Assembly (NCBI RefSeq): GCF_000708755.2
Contig: NZ_JGVU02000005.1
Location: 248,001 to 312,000 of the forward strand
DNA from: Metabacillus indicus LMG 22858
GTDB lineage: Bacteria > Bacillota > Bacilli > Bacillales > Bacillaceae
Direction: 5' to 3'
Length of the DNA stretch: 64,000 nucleotides
Both the position numbers and the translations under genes were made by a program. The stretch's first letter is position 1; every line of letters starts with the position of its first letter. The notes beneath the pieces are model-generated. The model worked only from the letters and a program-made list of their open reading frames with translations. It did not search any database and was not told the DNA's origin. This document shows, in pieces, positions 47,455-62,901 of the stretch.

Positions 47455-47904
47455 ATGACGAATATCCTTTTTGTTTGTACGGGAAATACATGCAGAAGCC
47501 CGATGGCTGAAGCATTGTTGAATCATATGAAAGAAGACAGGCAGCTGTCCGTTAAGTCTGCCGGTGTATTTGCAAGCGACGGCAGCGATGCTTCGCATTT
47601 TGCCAAACAGGCGCTCGATGAAAAGGGCATTGCCTGCAGTCATCAGTCGTCTCTGCTGAACGGGGAGCATATTAAATGGGCAACCTACATTTTGACGATG
47701 ACAGAAAGCCATAAAGAGCTGATTTTTGAAAGGTATCCGCAGGCAATTGAAAAAACGTTTACGCTTTCAGAATTTACGGCTGAAGATGAGCTTGCGCGCC
47801 GGGATGTCATGGATCCTTTCGGCGGGTCGCTTGATGTGTACAGAATGACACGCGAAGAACTGGAGAAGATGATTGGACGATTAATGGATAAGCTCAAAGA
47901 CTAA
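47455..47904 (+). CDS. ywlE: Protein-arginine phosphatase YwlE
   Basis: A 149-residue member of the low-molecular-weight tyrosine phosphatase family; in Bacillus YwlE removes phosphate from protein arginine, opposing the kinase McsB. The P-loop CTGNTCRS is at residues 8-15 (nucleophile Cys8). The Thr that replaces the Ile of tyrosine phosphatases and sets arginine preference is Thr12. The acid is in MDPFGGS near 121. AAGGGGGA precedes ATG 47455. The 3' neighbours rpiB and ywlG follow closely. Confidence 0.94.
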   Translation: MTNILFVCTGNTCRSPMAEALLNHMKEDRQLSVKSAGVFASDGSDASHFAKQALDEKGIACSHQSSLLNGEHIKWATYILTMTESHKELIFERYPQAIEKTFTLSEFTAEDELARRDVMDPFGGSLDVYRMTREELEKMIGRLMDKLKD

Positions 47905-47924
47905 TCAAAGTGGAGGGTATTTTC

Positions 47925-48368
47925 ATGAAAATTGCAATTGCATCTGATCACGGCGGTCTTAGACTGCGCGAGGAAATAAAAAGCTTGATGGATGAGATGA
48001 ATATTCCATATGAAGATTTCGGCTGTGAGTGCGAAACGTCTGTTGATTATCCGGACTATGCACTTCCTGTTGCTGAAAAAGTGGCAAACGGGGAATTTGA
48101 CCGCGGGATTCTGATTTGCGGAACAGGTATCGGCATGAGTATTTCTGCCAACAAAGTGAAGGGCATCCGCTGTGCGCTTGTGCATGATACGTTCAGTGCG
48201 AAAGCAACGCGCGAGCACAACAACAGCAACATGCTTGCAATGGGAGAGCGCGTAATCGGACCCGGACTTGCACGCGAAATAGCGAAAATCTGGCTGACAA
48301 CAGAGTTTGAAGGCGGCCGGCATGAAAACCGCGTGAATAAAATCACTGAGTTTGAAAATAAGCTCTGA
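47925..48368 (+). CDS. rpiB: Ribose 5-phosphate isomerase B (YwlF)
   Basis: Interconverts ribose 5-phosphate and ribulose 5-phosphate. The RpiB/LacAB-type protein has 147 residues, starting [16 protein letters not shown]. The catalytic Cys is in [16 protein letters not shown] near 64-79, and [16 protein letters not shown] near 97-112 binds phosphate. ATG 47925 follows GGAGGG by 8 bases. It lies 20 bases after ywlE and 13 before ywlG, in one operon. Confidence 0.95.
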   Translation: MKIAIASDHGGLRLREEIKSLMDEMNIPYEDFGCECETSVDYPDYALPVAEKVANGEFDRGILICGTGIGMSISANKVKGIRCALVHDTFSAKATREHNNSNMLAMGERVIGPGLAREIAKIWLTTEFEGGRHENRVNKITEFENKL

Positions 48369-48381
48369 GGGTGAAGAGAAA

Positions 48382-48957
48382 ATGACTGACATTCAGGAGT
48401 GGAAGGTTCAGCTTGGAACCATGCTTGCCGACTTGGAGGAGCAGTCCTCTTTCAGACCCGGCATGGTGTTTGCGGTCGGATGCAGCACGAGCGAAGTGAT
48501 CGGCGAAAAGATTGGTACAGCAGGGACTGAACAAGTGGCAGAGATGATCTTTTCAGAGCTTGAGGCTTTTAAAGAGCGGACTGGCGTGCATCTCGCTTTT
48601 CAGTGCTGTGAACATTTAAACCGGGCCCTTGTGGTGGAGCAGGAAACGGCTGAAAAACACGGGCTTGATGAAGTAACGGTGACACCTATCCGCAGAGCGG
48701 GAGGGGCGATGGCCACTTACGCCTATTCAGTCTTTAAAAATCCTGCCGTTGTTGAATTTATCAAGGCAGACGGCGGAATTGACATAGGTGATACCTTTAT
48801 CGGCATGCACCTTAAGCATGTGGCGGTTCCGGTGAGAAGCTCTTTAAATCAAGTCGGACATGCCCATGTAACGATGGCCAAAACCCGTCCCAAGCTGATT
48901 GGCGGAGAGAGAGCGGTCTATTCTTCTTCAAAAAAAGAGAATAAACAATGTACGTGA
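48382..48957 (+). CDS. ywlG: UPF0340/DUF436 family protein YwlG
   Basis: A 191-residue cytosolic protein of family UPF0340 (DUF436), like B. subtilis YwlG. Conserved stretches are [17 protein letters not shown] near 30-46, [14 protein letters not shown] near 73-86 and [17 protein letters not shown] near 139-155; the paired Cys and His residues suggest a metal or catalytic site, but function is unknown. ATG 48382 follows GAGGGTGAAGAG. It ends just before the glyA control region. Confidence 0.88.
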   Translation: MTDIQEWKVQLGTMLADLEEQSSFRPGMVFAVGCSTSEVIGEKIGTAGTEQVAEMIFSELEAFKERTGVHLAFQCCEHLNRALVVEQETAEKHGLDEVTVTPIRRAGGAMATYAYSVFKNPAVVEFIKADGGIDIGDTFIGMHLKHVAVPVRSSLNQVGHAHVTMAKTRPKLIGGERAVYSSSKKENKQCT

Positions 48958-48958
48958 T

Positions 48959-49002
48959 AAATACGAACGATAAAATTATATAATAGTGTTTTATTCGTTA
49001 TT
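48959..49002. promoter_or_regulatory. Possible PurBox pair upstream of glyA
   Basis: AAATACGAACGAT (48959) has the CGAAC core of the PurR box, and an inverted, weaker match with TTCG lies at 48990-49002, 18 bases on. glyA belongs to the B. subtilis PurR regulon, which normally uses one strong and one weak inverted box at about this spacing. Confidence 0.45.
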
Positions 49003-49057
49003 TTAGTGCTTTTTTATCAAAAATAACGCAATTGAACGAAAATCACGCATAAATCTA

Positions 49058-49086
49058 TTACATTCTGCTTTCTGAACGTGTACAAT
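49058..49086 (+). promoter_or_regulatory. Sigma-A promoter of glyA
   Basis: TTACAT and TACAAT with a 17-base spacer, 64 bases before the glyA start codon. Confidence 0.7.
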
Positions 49087-49150
49087 GTAGATGAATGAAA
49101 ATGTGAAACTGTCAGCAAAATCGTTTGAATTGGATAGGGGGATTCTTAGC

Positions 49151-50386
49151 ATGAAACATTTAAGCAAGCAGGATACTAGTGTATTTGAAGCAATCCAGGA
49201 TGAACTGCAGCGCCAGCGCACGAAAATTGAGCTGATCGCGTCTGAAAACTTCGTAACAGAAGCAGTCATGGAAGCCCAGGGCTCTGTGTTAACGAACAAA
49301 TATGCAGAAGGCTATCCGGGACGCCGCTATTATGGCGGCTGTGAGCACGTAGATGTTGTGGAAAACATTGCAAGAGACCGCGCGAAAGAAATCTTTGGTG
49401 CTGAGCATGTCAACGTGCAGCCTCATTCAGGTGCACAGGCGAATATGGCTGTTTACTTTACGATTCTTGAGCATGGAGATACTGTTCTAGGTATGAACCT
49501 TTCACACGGCGGCCATTTAACTCACGGCAGCCCGGTTAACTTCAGCGGAGTTCAGTATAATTTCGTTGAGTACGGCGTTGATAAAGAAACACACCGCATC
49601 AATTACGAGGACGTCCTTGAAAAAGCACGCCTTCACAAGCCTAAGCTGATTGTAGCAGGTGCGAGTGCTTATCCGCGTGCCATTGACTTCAAGAAATTCC
49701 GTGAAATTGCAGATGAAGTCGGCGCTTACTTTATGGTCGATATGGCCCACATTGCAGGCCTCGTGGCTGCAGGCCTTCATGAAAACCCTGTTCCTTACGC
49801 TGATTTTGTGACAACAACAACGCATAAAACGCTTCGCGGTCCGCGCGGCGGTATGATTCTCTGCAAAGAAGAATATGCTAAAAAAATCGACAAATCCATC
49901 TTCCCTGGCATTCAGGGCGGTCCGCTTATGCATGTGATCGCTGCAAAAGCTGTTTCGTTTGGAGAAGTCCTGCAGGATGAGTTCAAAACGTATGCATCAA
50001 ACATTATTGCGAATGCAAACCGCCTGGCAGAAGGCCTGAAAAGCCAGGGTCTGAATCTCGTATCTGACGGAACGGACAACCACCTCATTTTGATCGATGT
50101 CCGCTCACTTGGCCTGACTGGAAAAGTGGCTGAGAAAGTACTTGATGATGTCGGTATTACAGTGAACAAAAACACGATTCCATTTGATCCTGAAAGCCCG
50201 TTTGTAACAAGCGGCGTGCGCATTGGAACGGCTGCAGTAACAAGCAGAGGCTTCGGTCTTGAGGACATGGACGAGATTGCTTCTATTATGGTTCTTGCTC
50301 TCAGCAACCATGAAGACGAGGCGAAACTCGAAGAAGCGAAAAACCGTGTTGAAACACTTACGGCTAAATTCGATTTATACGTGTGA
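49151..50386 (+). CDS. glyA: Serine hydroxymethyltransferase
   Basis: PLP enzyme that converts serine and tetrahydrofolate to glycine and methylene-tetrahydrofolate, the main source of one-carbon units. It has 411 residues. PLP is bound by Lys226 in [29 protein letters not shown] near 51-68 and HGGHLTHGS near 118 are family marks. ATG 49151 (MKHLSKQD) follows AGGGGG by 9 bases; the longer in-frame start at 49091 lies directly after the promoter and is unlikely. Confidence 0.98.
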   Translation: MKHLSKQDTSVFEAIQDELQRQRTKIELIASENFVTEAVMEAQGSVLTNKYAEGYPGRRYYGGCEHVDVVENIARDRAKEIFGAEHVNVQPHSGAQANMAVYFTILEHGDTVLGMNLSHGGHLTHGSPVNFSGVQYNFVEYGVDKETHRINYEDVLEKARLHKPKLIVAGASAYPRAIDFKKFREIADEVGAYFMVDMAHIAGLVAAGLHENPVPYADFVTTTTHKTLRGPRGGMILCKEEYAKKIDKSIFPGIQGGPLMHVIAAKAVSFGEVLQDEFKTYASNIIANANRLAEGLKSQGLNLVSDGTDNHLILIDVRSLGLTGKVAEKVLDDVGITVNKNTIPFDPESPFVTSGVRIGTAAVTSRGFGLEDMDEIASIMVLALSNHEDEAKLEEAKNRVETLTAKFDLYV

Positions 50387-50399
50387 TTTTTCCATACAA

Positions 50400-50431
50400 A
50401 AAGAGCAAATCCCTGCGGATTTGCTCTTTTT
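50400..50431. terminator. Bidirectional terminator between glyA and uppP
   Basis: A perfect 13-bp stem, AAAGAGCAAATCC with GGATTTGCTCTTT, around CTGC, with T-tracts on both sides. Confidence 0.95.
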
Positions 50432-50434
50432 CTC

Positions 50435-51262
50435 TTACAAGAATACGAAATAAATAACGGCTGCAAGCACGATACGGTAAATCGCAAACGGCACGAGCTT
50501 AACTTTGTTGATAAGGGCCAGGAAGAATTTAATCGAAATCAGGGCAACAACAAATGCACTGATGAACCCGGCAATGAAAAACGGCAGGGCATCAAGGGTG
50601 AAGTACTCCCAGTTTTTCAAAAGGGAAAGCCCGCTTGCTCCGGCCATGATCGGCACGGCCATAATAAACGTGAAATCTGATGCCGTTCTGTGGTTCATTC
50701 CGAGCATGACGCCTCCGGAAATCGTAGAGCCTGAACGGGAAAAACCGGGCCACAGCGATAAACACTGAATCAGGCCGACCATAAGGGCCTGTTTATACGT
50801 GATTTTGTCCACTGTTTCAGTTGTAACCGTTCGTTTTTTCTGTACAAAATCGGCCGCAATCATCAGGAAAGCACCGACTACAAGTCCGATTAAAACCGTG
50901 TTAATGGAAAATAGATGTTCATCAATATAGTCTTCAAACAAAAGACCAAAGATTCCTGCAGGCAGCAGGCCGACAAACACTTGAGACAGCTTTAATTTTG
51001 TCTGCTTTTCTTTTGCTGTTTCTTTTTTAAGCCCGAGCAGGCTGATGAATCGTTCTCTGAAAATGATGACAACCGCAAGAATGGATCCGAGCTGAATCAC
51101 AATTTTAAATGTATTGGCAACTTGCTGGCCATACAATTCTTTGGACTGAAACAGCAGATCATCAAATATAATCATATGTCCAGTAGAAGATACCGGTGCA
51201 AACTCTGTTAATCCTTCAACAATGCCAAGTACAACTGCAACAAAAATCTCCCACAAATTCAA
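50435..51262 (-). CDS. uppP: Undecaprenyl-diphosphatase UppP (BacA)
   Basis: Membrane phosphatase that recycles undecaprenyl diphosphate for cell-wall synthesis and gives bacitracin tolerance. About 275 residues with eight or so membrane helices. The two active-site motifs are present: GIVEGLTEFAPVSSTGH near 13-29 and QCLSLWPGFSRSGSTI near 165-180. The start is uncertain: TTG 51262 (MNLWEIFVA) fits the family start and GAGGTGA is 7-12 bases upstream, whereas GTG 51274 overlaps that site. Confidence 0.93.
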   Translation of the reverse strand: MNLWEIFVAVVLGIVEGLTEFAPVSSTGHMIIFDDLLFQSKELYGQQVANTFKIVIQLGSILAVVIIFRERFISLLGLKKETAKEKQTKLKLSQVFVGLLPAGIFGLLFEDYIDEHLFSINTVLIGLVVGAFLMIAADFVQKKRTVTTETVDKITYKQALMVGLIQCLSLWPGFSRSGSTISGGVMLGMNHRTASDFTFIMAVPIMAGASGLSLLKNWEYFTLDALPFFIAGFISAFVVALISIKFFLALINKVKLVPFAIYRIVLAAVIYFVFL

Positions 51263-51524
51263 AATTCCATTCACCTCATGTCTGTCTAATTAAAAAACAC
51301 TCTTTGATGATTTTAAACGCTATACACGAAGAAGTCTATGTATTTCATGAAATTGTCAATTGATGTAAAGAGGGACTGGTCTAAATGACACAACTTCGCA
51401 TATCGTAAAACGGCGTTTAGGTGAATCTCGGCCAGGCCATTTTATATAGTAGGAAACGTTGTGTGGGCAAGCGGACCGGGAACATCCGTTTCAAGCTTTC
51501 AAAATTAAATGCTGCAAAGCAAAA

Positions 51525-51554
51525 AAAGCTGCCGGACACGTTGCCGGCAGCTTT
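51525..51554 (-). terminator. Rho-independent terminator of the yfmQ-like gene
   Basis: An 11-bp stem, AAAGCTGCCGG with CCGGCAGCTTT; the run of seven T lies on the minus strand, so it ends leftward transcription. Apart from this and the unresolved uppP promoter, the gap 51263-51591 shows nothing I can assign. Confidence 0.9.
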
Positions 51555-51591
51555 GACTAGGTTATAAATATGGCCATTTCAGCTGCTGCAT

Positions 51592-51996
51592 TCAACATTC
51601 TTGCAGACTCTCAGACCGCAGGCTATAAGCCACTGTTTTCTTTTTCCCGTGCTTGAATACATCTGCATGGCCGCTGTAAATATACACAGACAGCGTTACA
51701 CCCCTTTTTCCCGTATTTACATCAATAATAAAAGGAGTGCCCGTTTTGCTTGCAGGCAGATTGTATTCATTGTATTTATCAAAAAATGTTGCTTCATTAA
51801 ACATGCGGATAAATTGAGTTTTTTCTTCGCCTTCTAAACGCTTTCCACTGAGGGTTACAGTGGCGCTCTCTTCACTGAGCTTGGAATGAAGGGCGAATTT
51901 GCCGAGCAGCCATTCAACAACGAAGGTTGGCGGGCTTGCAATAATTACTTTAAGCAAACTAATTGCAATTGTCAGAATGATAAAACCGGTTGTCAT
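51592..51996 (-). CDS. YfmQ-like small membrane-anchored protein
   Basis: A 134-residue protein resembling B. subtilis YfmQ, of unknown function. One N-terminal membrane helix (FIILTIAISLLKVIIA) is followed by PTFVVEWLLGKFALH and a soluble domain with SGKRLEGEEKTQFIRMFNEATF, GTPFIIDVNTGKRGVTLSVYIY and VDVFKHGKKKTVAYSL-like strands. It stands alone between uppP and upp on the minus strand with its own terminator. Confidence 0.78.
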   Translation of the reverse strand: MTTGFIILTIAISLLKVIIASPPTFVVEWLLGKFALHSKLSEESATVTLSGKRLEGEEKTQFIRMFNEATFFDKYNEYNLPASKTGTPFIIDVNTGKRGVTLSVYIYSGHADVFKHGKKKTVAYSLRSESLQEC

Positions 51997-52192
51997 CTAT
52001 CGTTCATCTCCAAAAAAGTGAATGTATAGCCAGTATAGCTTTATGTTAACATAGATGGTTTTTCAAATTGTGTATGTTCTATGAAAGTTGCCAATCCATA
52101 TAAACCCATAAAATAAATCTCCCATCCTCCTTGAAACGGCTCTTCTTTTTCTGTAAAATCTATTGAAGTGCATTAGAAAAGGAGATGAGCTG

Positions 52193-52822
52193 ATGGGCAA
52201 AGTTTACGTGTTTGATCATCCACTTATACAGCATAAACTGACATATATCCGCGACGTCAAAACAGGCACGAAAGAGTTTCGCGAGCTGGTTGATGAAGTG
52301 GCGAGCCTGATGATGTTTGAAATCACAAGAGACATGCCTCTTGAAGAAGTAGAGGTTGAAACACCTGTACAAGTAGCAAAATCCATGGTTCTTGCAGGCA
52401 AAAAGCTTGCGATTGTTCCAATTCTGCGTGCCGGTCTTGGAATGGTTGACGGAATCCTTAAATTGATTCCGGCTGCAAAAGTTGGACATGTAGGGCTTTA
52501 CCGTGATCCGGAGACGCTAAAACCGGTTGAATATTACGTGAAGCTTCCATCAGACGTAGAAGAGCGCGAGTTCATCGTCGTCGACCCAATGCTTGCTACA
52601 GGCGGCTCAGCAGTAGAGGCGATTAACAGCGTGAAAAAGCGCGGCGCCAAGAACATCAAGTTCATGTGCTTGATTGCAGCTCCTGAAGGCGTTGAAATTG
52701 TGAAAGAAGCTCATCCTGATGTCGACATCTACATCGCGGCACTTGATGAAAAATTAAATGATCACGGATATATCGTTCCTGGCCTAGGTGATGCCGGAGA
52801 CCGTATGTTTGGAACTAAGTGA
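52193..52822 (+). CDS. upp: Uracil phosphoribosyltransferase
   Basis: Salvages uracil with PRPP to UMP. It has 209 residues. The PRPP-binding loop is [14 protein letters not shown] near 127-140, uracil is bound by the C-terminal [13 protein letters not shown], and [11 protein letters not shown] near 75 is conserved. ATG 52193 ([10 protein letters not shown]) follows AAGGAGAT by 7 bases. In B. subtilis upp also lies before the atp operon; here a protease gene stands between them. Confidence 0.98.
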   Translation: MGKVYVFDHPLIQHKLTYIRDVKTGTKEFRELVDEVASLMMFEITRDMPLEEVEVETPVQVAKSMVLAGKKLAIVPILRAGLGMVDGILKLIPAAKVGHVGLYRDPETLKPVEYYVKLPSDVEEREFIVVDPMLATGGSAVEAINSVKKRGAKNIKFMCLIAAPEGVEIVKEAHPDVDIYIAALDEKLNDHGYIVPGLGDAGDRMFGTK

Positions 52823-52828
52823 ACAACA

Positions 52829-52857
52829 AATCCTCCTTTTACAAGGGGGATTTTTTT
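52829..52857 (+). terminator. Rho-independent terminator of upp
   Basis: AATCCTCCTT pairs with AAGGGGGATT around TTAC, followed by T residues. Confidence 0.93.
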
Positions 52858-52894
52858 ATACCCATTTGAGAAGGATAAAAGAGAGGTGACGGTG

Positions 52895-55141
52895 ATGACA
52901 AGCAAATTCATTCTCTCTATTTTTCTCATGGCTTCCATTTTTCCAATACATACAAGTGCAGTAACCTATCCGGAAGTGCCTTCCATTCCGGACGTATCTC
53001 CCAGCCGCACAGAAACAGTAATGATCATTGTAGAGAAAGCTCATGCGCAGGACTTCTCTGAAAAAATCAAAGTAAACTATCCCCGAGTGAAAATCCGCCG
53101 GACGTTCGAAAAAGTGTTCAGCGGCTATTCGCTTGAAGGCAGCCATAACGATTTAATGGCTCTCCAAAAGGAGCCACATATTATCCATGCCAGTCCGGTC
53201 GCGTCTTATCAGGTGGATCTTGAAGAAAGTGTACCGTTCATAGGCGGTGACGATGTGAGGGGGCTCTTTGATTCAAAGCAGCACCGCCTGACAGGAGAGG
53301 GAGTAAAAGTAGGCATCATTGATACGGGCATTGATTATACCCACCCGGACTTATACCGCAGCTATGCCGGCGGGACAGACATCATTGACGGTGATGATGA
53401 TCCAATGGAGACAAAAGCGACTGACGGCACGGAAACTCTCCATGGCACACATGTGGCAGGGATTATTGCGGCAAACGGCAGGCTGAAGGGGGTAGCGCCT
53501 GAAGCGGAAATCATTGCATACCGCGCACTCGGCCCTGGAGGCTTTGGGACAAGCGAACAGGTCATTGCAGCGATTGAAAAAGCCATTGAAGACAAGGTGG
53601 ATGTGCTGAATTTGTCGCTCGGCAATATGGTCAATGGACCGGACTGGCCGACTAGTCTTGCGCTTGACCGCGCGGTAGAGCACGGCATCACAGCGGTTGT
53701 ATCCACCGGTAATTCCGGTCCCGGTGTCTGGACAGTCGGTTCGCCTGGGACGTCCAGCAAGGCTATTTCTGTTGGCGCCTCAACTCCTCCGCAGCGGATT
53801 CCCTACCTCACAGCAAGCGGCTCAAGGAGAGAAATACCGGTCACTCAGATGGCTGGTGCAAAAGAGTGGACGCTGCACCAGGGAGAAGAGATGGTATTTG
53901 CCGGAATTGGCGAGGAACATCAGTATTCTCCAGACATGAAAGGGAAGGTAGTGCTTGTTGAACGCGGGAAAATCACTTTTACCGAAAAAGCTCTTTTTGC
54001 TGAAAAGATCGGCGCGAAAGCGGTTGTTATCTATAACAATATGAAAGGTAGCTTTGCGGGCAATCTTGAACTTCCGGCAAACATTCCGGTTGTCTCCATT
54101 TCAAAAGAGGACGGCTTGTGGCTGAAAAAACAGCTGAACGAAAAACCGGTGATCCGAACGGTTTACCGGAACGAATCAGATCAGATGGCTGATTTCAGTT
54201 CAAGGGGCCCAGTTACCCGGACATGGGAGATCAAGCCTGATGTTGTAGCTCCCGGAGTAGCGATTGACAGCACGGTCCCTGAAGGGTATTTAAGCCTCCA
54301 GGGTACAAGTATGTCAGCACCTCATGTGGCAGGGGCGGCCGCACTGATCAAGCAGGCCCATCCGGAATGGAAACCGGAGCAGATCAAGGCTGCCCTCATG
54401 AATTCCTCCAGGCCTCTGAGTGGGAGAAAGGCGGACTATTATCAGCCGATCGAACAAGGTGCCGGACGAATAGACGTTATGAGGGCACTTGAAACAGAAG
54501 CACTGATGTATCCGGGTGCGCTGTCGTTTGGCCAGGTTATTACAAAAGGCGGGGGAAGCACTCAGAAAAAGGTAAAGCTGACACTTGATAATCAATCAGA
54601 CAAAGAAGTCGTCTATTCGTTTTCCTATCCTTTCTATAAGAATGGTCTGCAGTGGGACATGCCCGAGAAAACGGCAGTGGAACCAGGCGGAAAAAAGGAT
54701 GTATACGTAAAAGTGAATATCTATGCAAACAAGCTGGAAAAAGGCCTGCATCAGGGATGGATTAAAGCAGAAGCGGACGAAACGGTCAGGGAGCTTCCGT
54801 ACTTGTTTGTAGTGGATGAACCGGATTACCCGCGGGTGATGGGCTTTGAGTTCGGATTCGGAGATTCGGCAGGAGTCTATCAGTATGAATTGTACTTGCC
54901 GGGAGGCGCGGATGAAATGGGCATCGCACTCTATGATCCGGACACACTTAGGTTTGTGGCGTTTCTGGACTGGGGCAGGGATCTTCAGAAGGGGGCCGTT
55001 AAAAAGACGTTCAGACAAAAGGATCTGGGTCTTGAAGACGGGCTTTACAAAGCAGTCGTTTTTGCAAGAAAAGGGGACAGGGAAGACACGTTTGAAACAG
55101 ATCTTATCTTAGAAAATCCCAAGAGAAATCTGGGAAACTGA
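52895..55141 (+). CDS. vpr: Vpr-like extracellular serine protease
   Basis: A 748-residue secreted subtilase (family S8) with the architecture of B. subtilis Vpr. The order is a signal peptide (about 1-22), an inhibitor I9 propeptide (about 40-110), and the catalytic domain with Asp143 in IIDTGIDYTHPDL, His184 in HGTHVAGI and Ser472 in GTSMSAPHVAG. A protease-associated domain is inserted at about 320-430 (KVVLVERGKITFTEKA), and a beta-rich C-terminal region follows. ATG 52895 follows GAGAGGTG by 6 bases. It stands alone between upp and the atp operon, a place not occupied by a protease in B. subtilis. Confidence 0.92.
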   Translation: MTSKFILSIFLMASIFPIHTSAVTYPEVPSIPDVSPSRTETVMIIVEKAHAQDFSEKIKVNYPRVKIRRTFEKVFSGYSLEGSHNDLMALQKEPHIIHASPVASYQVDLEESVPFIGGDDVRGLFDSKQHRLTGEGVKVGIIDTGIDYTHPDLYRSYAGGTDIIDGDDDPMETKATDGTETLHGTHVAGIIAANGRLKGVAPEAEIIAYRALGPGGFGTSEQVIAAIEKAIEDKVDVLNLSLGNMVNGPDWPTSLALDRAVEHGITAVVSTGNSGPGVWTVGSPGTSSKAISVGASTPPQRIPYLTASGSRREIPVTQMAGAKEWTLHQGEEMVFAGIGEEHQYSPDMKGKVVLVERGKITFTEKALFAEKIGAKAVVIYNNMKGSFAGNLELPANIPVVSISKEDGLWLKKQLNEKPVIRTVYRNESDQMADFSSRGPVTRTWEIKPDVVAPGVAIDSTVPEGYLSLQGTSMSAPHVAGAAALIKQAHPEWKPEQIKAALMNSSRPLSGRKADYYQPIEQGAGRIDVMRALETEALMYPGALSFGQVITKGGGSTQKKVKLTLDNQSDKEVVYSFSYPFYKNGLQWDMPEKTAVEPGGKKDVYVKVNIYANKLEKGLHQGWIKAEADETVRELPYLFVVDEPDYPRVMGFEFGFGDSAGVYQYELYLPGGADEMGIALYDPDTLRFVAFLDWGRDLQKGAVKKTFRQKDLGLEDGLYKAVVFARKGDREDTFETDLILENPKRNLGN

Positions 55142-55201
55142 GTAATTGTGAACTTTTTGTGATAGGCTTTTTTGATTGTCAAGTTTTTGGTTTTAAAGCA
55201 A

Positions 55202-55230
55202 TTGACATTAAATAGAGCCTATTGTATGCT
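55202..55230 (+). promoter_or_regulatory. Sigma-A promoter of the atp operon
   Basis: A perfect TTGACA and TATGCT with a 17-base spacer, about 96 bases before atpZ. Confidence 0.9.
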
Positions 55231-55325
55231 AGACGAGGGTAAATGATAAGGTTTTCATAACGCTTTCAATTACCCGTTTCTATCCCCAGATAAACCCTTT
55301 ATTAATCTATTAGCGAGGCGGTCGA

Positions 55326-55547
55326 ATGCGCAAAAAAGAGCGTCATCCCATGCAGGCAATGGCCCTTATGACAGGCATTCTGTCTCAGCTAGTCGGTTCA
55401 ACACTAATTGGCATCTTTTCAGGAAGATGGCTCGACCGATATTTCCATACTGAACCGCTTTTTATGATCGTTGGCCTTTTCATAGGCCTGGCAGCAGGAA
55501 TTACTGCCATGATCAAGCTCGTCCACCACTTTTTTTCAGGAGACTGA
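55326..55547 (+). CDS. atpZ: ATP synthase accessory protein AtpZ
   Basis: A 73-residue protein with two membrane helices (about 8-32 and 41-65) of the ATPase gene 1/AtpZ family. In alkaliphilic bacilli AtpZ and AtpI together are reported to act in magnesium or calcium uptake and ATP synthase assembly. It is the first gene of the operon, 7 bases before atpI. Some annotations give this reading frame no name or call it AtpI. Confidence 0.85.
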   Translation: MRKKERHPMQAMALMTGILSQLVGSTLIGIFSGRWLDRYFHTEPLFMIVGLFIGLAAGITAMIKLVHHFFSGD

Positions 55548-55554
55548 ATCATTC

Positions 55555-56654
<1,100 letters not shown>

Positions 56655-56710
56655 TTAATAGGTAACAACTGTTTTTAAAAAAACTTTTACTATTTTGAGA
56701 GGGGATTTAA

Positions 56711-56926
<216 letters not shown>

Positions 56927-56929
56927 TAA

Positions 56930-57054
56930 AGAGACTCCCGTCTCTACATAAATGGCGAAGATCGTGTTGTACCCTTCTTCGCCATTGCTTTATGTTTTTA
57001 TATTCATGCAGGAAAGATTCGGCCGAGAATCAAAACGTACAATCTCGAGCTTTT
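56930..57054 (+). promoter_or_regulatory. Hairpins in the atpE-atpF intergenic region
   Basis: AGAGAC/GTCTCT (56930-56945), then an 11-bp stem AATGGCGAAGA/TCTTCGCCATT (56951-56986), then a weak CGAGA/TCTCG stem with seven T (57024-57054). They could protect the atpE message or reduce read-through, raising subunit c relative to the other subunits. Confidence 0.55.
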
Positions 57055-57093
57055 TTTCATAGTAACCCATCATGGAACACTTGAAGGGAGTGA

Positions 57094-59693
<2,600 letters not shown>

Positions 59694-59700
59694 ACTTGGT

Positions 59701-59731
59701 AAAGTATGAAGGTTTGCCTTCATACTTTATC
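59701..59731 (+). promoter_or_regulatory. 12-bp hairpin between atpA and atpG
   Basis: AAAGTATGAAGG pairs perfectly with CCTTCATACTTT around TTTG. Only a short ATC tail follows, so processing or stabilisation of the operon message is more likely than termination. Confidence 0.65.
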
Positions 59732-59774
59732 TTCACGTAAATGAATCAGGTTGATTTTTATAAAAAGGTGGTGA

Positions 59775-60641
<867 letters not shown>

Positions 60642-60657
60642 AAATTATGCCCATTAA

Positions 60658-62112
<1,455 letters not shown>

Positions 62113-62135
62113 TTTTGGGACGCAGGAGGGTATAG

Positions 62136-62543
<408 letters not shown>

Positions 62544-62548
62544 CATAT

Positions 62549-62576
62549 AACCCCCGGGATTCCCGGGGGTTTTTGT
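62549..62576 (+). terminator. Rho-independent terminator of the atp operon
   Basis: A perfect 10-bp GC-rich stem, AACCCCCGGG with CCCGGGGGTT, around a 3-base loop and followed by T residues. Confidence 0.95.
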
Positions 62577-62637
62577 TTTGGGCTGAAATCGAAGGTATAC
62601 ACCGCCAGTTTTCCCGCCGGCTTTTTTAGTTGCAGGG

Positions 62638-62805
62638 TTGGCTTAGAATAGCGTGAGTTTGGATTGTTAGATTGACGGTTTGGATTGTAAGAGCCTGACT
62701 TTGGCTTGTTAGATCCTAAACTTGGCTTGTTAAACGACTGGTTTGGATTGTTAGCAGCCTGTTTTGGACCGTACCCGTTCAAAATTGGACTGTTTGCCAA
62801 AGCAG
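62638..62805. repeat. Tandem array, eight units with exact 21-bp period
   Basis: TTGG recurs at 62638, 62659, 62680, 62701, 62722, 62743, 62764 and 62785, always 21 bases apart, usually as TTTGGNTTGTTAG. On the minus strand one frame stays open and reads a seven-residue repeat (NNPNQSF, NKPSLGS, NKPKSGS, YNPNRQS), but it has no ATG or ribosome-binding site and runs into the atp terminator. Coding status is therefore doubtful. The gap 62544-62901 holds the terminator, this array and the next promoter. Confidence 0.85.
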
Positions 62806-62833
62806 CAGCCCCATATTTGATTGCAACGCTAAA

Positions 62834-62850
62834 ATAAAAGCGTTTACAAT
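62834..62850 (+). promoter_or_regulatory. cre-like site (CcpA) before the sugar-binding gene
   Basis: ATAAAAGCGTTTACAAT matches the 17-base cre pattern WTGNNARCGNWWWCAWW at all but one position (A for G at position 3). It overlaps the -35 element of the promoter, the right place for glucose repression. Confidence 0.6.
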
Positions 62851-62870
62851 GCCGGCCAATCCCTTATAAT
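62843..62870 (+). promoter_or_regulatory. Sigma-A promoter of the sugar-binding/sensor kinase genes
   Basis: TTTACA and a perfect TATAAT with a 16-base spacer. The ATG at 62869 lies within the -10 element, so translation must start further down, at 62902. Confidence 0.75.
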
Positions 62871-62901
62871 GAATGAAAAGTCCTATAAAAATGGTGATTT
62901 C

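Noticed and set aside
62869-62901. Upstream ATG start for the sugar-binding protein
   Set aside because: ATG 62869 overlaps the -10 TATAAT, so it would not be in the transcript.
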